From NCBI RefSeq assembly GCF_001854865.1, contig NZ_MDDW01000001.1, positions 105,277-113,105 of the forward strand: a DNA stretch of 7,829 nucleotides, given 5' to 3'. Shown in pieces: positions 5,947-7,829 of this stretch (positions within the stretch are counted from its first letter, which is position 1; every line of letters begins with the position of its first letter). Origin of the DNA: Rhizobium sp. LCM 4573 (GTDB lineage: Bacteria; Pseudomonadota; Alphaproteobacteria; Rhizobiales; Rhizobiaceae). The notes beneath the pieces are model-generated. The model saw only the letters and a program-made list of their open reading frames with translations, was not told the origin of the DNA and did no database searches. The position numbers and the translations under genes are program-made.

Positions 5947-6822
5947 ATGAACCAAGCCTCCCCCAGGCATAGGCCACGCCTGCCCCTCACCTGGCTGGGC
6001 CTCATGCCCTTCGTGATCTTCGTGCTGTTGTTCCTCGTGCTGCCGACCATGCACATCGTGATCGGTGCGTTCCAGACCCGCGACGGCGCGTTCACCCTGC
6101 AAAACATCATCGATCTCAACACCGGAACGATACCGTCGAGCTATTGGATTTCGGTCAAGGTTTCCTTTGCTTCGGCAGCCCTCGGCTGCCTGATCGGTTT
6201 CGGCATGGCCGCAGCCGTCGTTTTCGGCGCGGTACCTGGCTGGATCAAGTCGCCGCTGATGACCTTTTCCGGGGTTGCCTCTAATTTTGCCGGCGTGCCC
6301 CTCGCCTTCGCCTTCCTTGCGACATTCGGACCCGTCGGGCTCGTCACCCTGTTTCTGCGCCAGAACTTCGGAATCATTCTCCAGCGGGACTTAGGCTTCA
6401 ATATCCTGAGCTTCTGGGGGTTGACGATCACCTATCTGTTCTTCCAGATTCCATTGATGATCCTCATCATCGCCCCGGCGCTCGAAGGCCTGCGGCGCGA
6501 ATGGCGCGAGGCGGCCGAGGTGCTGGGAGCGACAACGCTGCAATACTGGCGCATGGTGGCGCTGCCGATCCTGTTTCCCGCGCTGCTCGGCACCTTCGCG
6601 CTCCTCTTCGCCAACGCCTTCGGCGCGGTTGCGACCGCCATTGCGCTGACGGGCTCGAGCCTGAACATCGTTCCCATCCAGCTCTATGCGCAAATTCGCG
6701 GAGACGTCCTGGGCAATCCACATCTGGGTTACGCCATGGCTTTCGGCATGATCGTGGTCACCGCCATCGCCAATATCATCTACATCTGGCTACGCATCCG
6801 TGCCGAAAGGTGGCTGAAATGA
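5947..6822 (+). CDS. ABC transporter inner-membrane permease (first subunit, PotB-like)
   Basis: A 291-residue integral membrane subunit that forms half of the translocation pore of the importer. About six hydrophobic segments are visible, starting at 15-37 after a short basic N-terminus (RHRPR, 7-11). The cytoplasmic EAA loop that docks the ATPase is intact: EAAEVLGATTLQYWRMVALP (188-207), with the expected glycine at 194 and Leu-Pro at 206-207. I prefer the ATG at 5947. GGGGAAAG (5928-5935) lies somewhat far upstream, 11 bases away, but the earlier in-frame ATG at 5887 has no ribosome site, begins only 14 bases after the stem-loop, and adds 20 non-hydrophobic residues. The gap to the binding-protein gene is 112 bases and the 3' end overlaps the next permease by 4 bases. 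Confidence 0.9.
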   Translation: MNQASPRHRPRLPLTWLGLMPFVIFVLLFLVLPTMHIVIGAFQTRDGAFTLQNIIDLNTGTIPSSYWISVKVSFASAALGCLIGFGMAAAVVFGAVPGWIKSPLMTFSGVASNFAGVPLAFAFLATFGPVGLVTLFLRQNFGIILQRDLGFNILSFWGLTITYLFFQIPLMILIIAPALEGLRREWREAAEVLGATTLQYWRMVALPILFPALLGTFALLFANAFGAVATAIALTGSSLNIVPIQLYAQIRGDVLGNPHLGYAMAFGMIVVTAIANIIYIWLRIRAERWLK

Positions 6823-7610
6823 GCATCTGGGCACGTATTACCGGTTGGGTAGTCCTGATCTTCGGGTTGCTCTATTTCTTCGTTCCCCTAAGCGGGCTTT
6901 TCGAGTTTTCCCTGAAGGCCCGGCGCGGTGTTTATAGCCTGGACGCCTATGCCCGCGTCCTGGCCGATCCGCAATTCCAGGCGACCTTCACCTATTCGGT
7001 CGTCATGGCGCTGGCGACCATTGCGATCGGCATCCTGATCGTGGTTCCGACCGCCTTCTGGGTGCGCCTGAAAATGCCCTGGGCTCGGCCCTATGTCGAA
7101 TTCCTGACCCTTCTGCCGCTCGTCATCCCGGCGATCGTCATCGTCTTCGGCTATATCCGCCTCTACAACACGTCGAGCTGGCTGCCGTTGACCGGATCGA
7201 TCGCGGGCACCAATCTGCTTCTCGCCTTCGGATATACGGTGCTGGCGCTGCCTTACATGTATCGCGCCGTTGATACCGGCCTGCGCACGATAGATGTGGC
7301 GACTCTCACTGAAGCCGCGCAAAGCCTCGGCGCCGGCTGGACCACCATCCTGAGCCGGGTCATCCTCCCGAACGTCGTTCCGGCGGTGCTCTCGGGCGCC
7401 TTCCTGACCTTTGCGATCGTTATCGGAGAATTCACGCTCGCGGCCCTTCTGGATCGGCCCGCCTTCGGCCCGTATCTCCAGCGCATCGGCGCGAACAAGG
7501 CCTATGAGCCCTTCGCCCTCTCCGTGATCGCGTTCGCCATCACCTGGGGCTGCCTTGCGCTCATCCAGCTCGTCTCCCGTTTCAGCAAACTGGCGCCCGC
7601 CCGGACTTGA
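6819..7610 (+). CDS. ABC transporter inner-membrane permease (second subunit, PotC-like)
   Basis: A 263-residue integral membrane protein, the second pore subunit of the importer. Hydrophobic segments begin at 10-25, with further ones near 57-80, 94-113, 130-146, 186-211 and 233-252. The EAA loop reads EAAQSLGAGWTTILSRVILP (165-184), with the conserved glycine at 171 and Leu-Pro at 183-184. The start ATG overlaps the stop of the first permease as ATGA, the usual sign of translational coupling for subunits needed in equal amounts; AAAGGTGG lies 5 bases upstream. The ATPase gene follows after 13 bases. The frame is open well before 6819, but that upstream part lies inside the first permease and is not a real N-terminus. 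Confidence 0.92.
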   Translation: MSIWARITGWVVLIFGLLYFFVPLSGLFEFSLKARRGVYSLDAYARVLADPQFQATFTYSVVMALATIAIGILIVVPTAFWVRLKMPWARPYVEFLTLLPLVIPAIVIVFGYIRLYNTSSWLPLTGSIAGTNLLLAFGYTVLALPYMYRAVDTGLRTIDVATLTEAAQSLGAGWTTILSRVILPNVVPAVLSGAFLTFAIVIGEFTLAALLDRPAFGPYLQRIGANKAYEPFALSVIAFAITWGCLALIQLVSRFSKLAPART

Positions 7611-7623
7611 GGAATTTCATTGC

Positions 7624-7829
7624 ATGTCGTTTCTGGTTCTCGACCACATAAACAAGAATTTCGGGGCTACGCAGGTCGTCAAGGATTTCGACATGTCCGT
7701 CCAGAAGGGAGAATTCATCTCCTTCCTCGGCCCCTCCGGCTGCGGCAAGACCACCGTGCTGCGCATGATCGCGGGCTTCGAAAGCCCGAGCGGCGGCAGG
7801 ATCAGCATCAACGGCAAGGACCAGAATGG
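7624..7829 (+). CDS. ABC transporter ATP-binding subunit (N-terminal part, cut by window edge)
   Basis: The first 68 residues of the ATPase that powers the importer from the cytoplasmic side. The A-loop region NKNFGATQVVKDFDM (10-24) leads into Walker A, GPSGCGKTT (36-44), then RMIAGFESPSGGRISINGKD (47-66), the standard segment after Walker A in CysA/PotA/FbpC-type importer ATPases. The Q-loop, signature motif, Walker B and any C-terminal regulatory (TOBE-like) domain lie beyond the right edge. GAGGAA (7609-7614), overlapping the permease stop, is 9 bases before the ATG. Close spacing places it in the same transcript as both permeases. Confidence 0.93.
   Translation, partial: MSFLVLDHINKNFGATQVVKDFDMSVQKGEFISFLGPSGCGKTTVLRMIAGFESPSGGRISINGKDQN

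Noticed and set aside
6501..6818. A 106-residue N-terminal extension of the second permease
   Set aside because: It runs within the first permease in another frame. The ATGA overlap at 6819 with a ribosome site gives a normal PotC-like N-terminus.

Overview
This is a GC-rich window of about 60% GC. Gene content, codon use and motif style suggest an alphaproteobacterium, probably of the Rhizobiaceae (Rhizobium, Sinorhizobium/Ensifer, Agrobacterium or Shinella type). That placement is inferred from the proteins alone; there is no rRNA or other phylogenetic marker. I see no mobile element, CRISPR array or RNA gene. Coding density is high and no gene-free stretch exceeds about 170 bases.

The window holds two divergent gene blocks around one AT-rich control region (about 3536-3704). 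The left block is read on the minus strand in the order: N-formylglutamate amidohydrolase-family hydrolase (3535-2765), APC-superfamily permease of the ethanolamine/amine type (2628-1129), and a glutamine synthetase-like ligase (1059 to the left edge, C-terminus cut off). The ligase lacks the DGSS-type ammonium-site segment of true glutamine synthetase. With the permease beside it, this suggests a gamma-glutamyl amide synthetase acting on an imported amine.

The right block is read on the plus strand: a MurR/RpiR-family regulator (HTH plus SIS domains, 3705-4595), then a complete periplasmic binding protein (4728-5834), two inner-membrane permeases (5947-6822 and 6819-7610, ATGA overlap), and the first 68 residues of the ATPase (7624 to the right edge). 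These form a binding-protein-dependent importer of the iron/polyamine/aminoethylphosphonate-like class.

The most striking non-coding signal is in the divergent control region. An interrupted palindrome, CTGAAAA-N4-TTTTCAG (3610-3627), lies almost midway between two back-to-back TTGAC-type -35 boxes (3602-3597 on the minus strand, 3636-3641 on the plus strand). This looks like one operator serving both promoters, and the RpiR protein is the obvious candidate to bind it. Two strong intercistronic hairpins, one with a C(UUCG)G loop and a competing fold, lie at 1098-1119 and 5853-5872 and probably tune gene ratios inside the transcripts.

Taken together, the window looks like an amine or amide catabolic locus with two uptake systems under a shared RpiR regulator. 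The substrate cannot be settled from the sequence.
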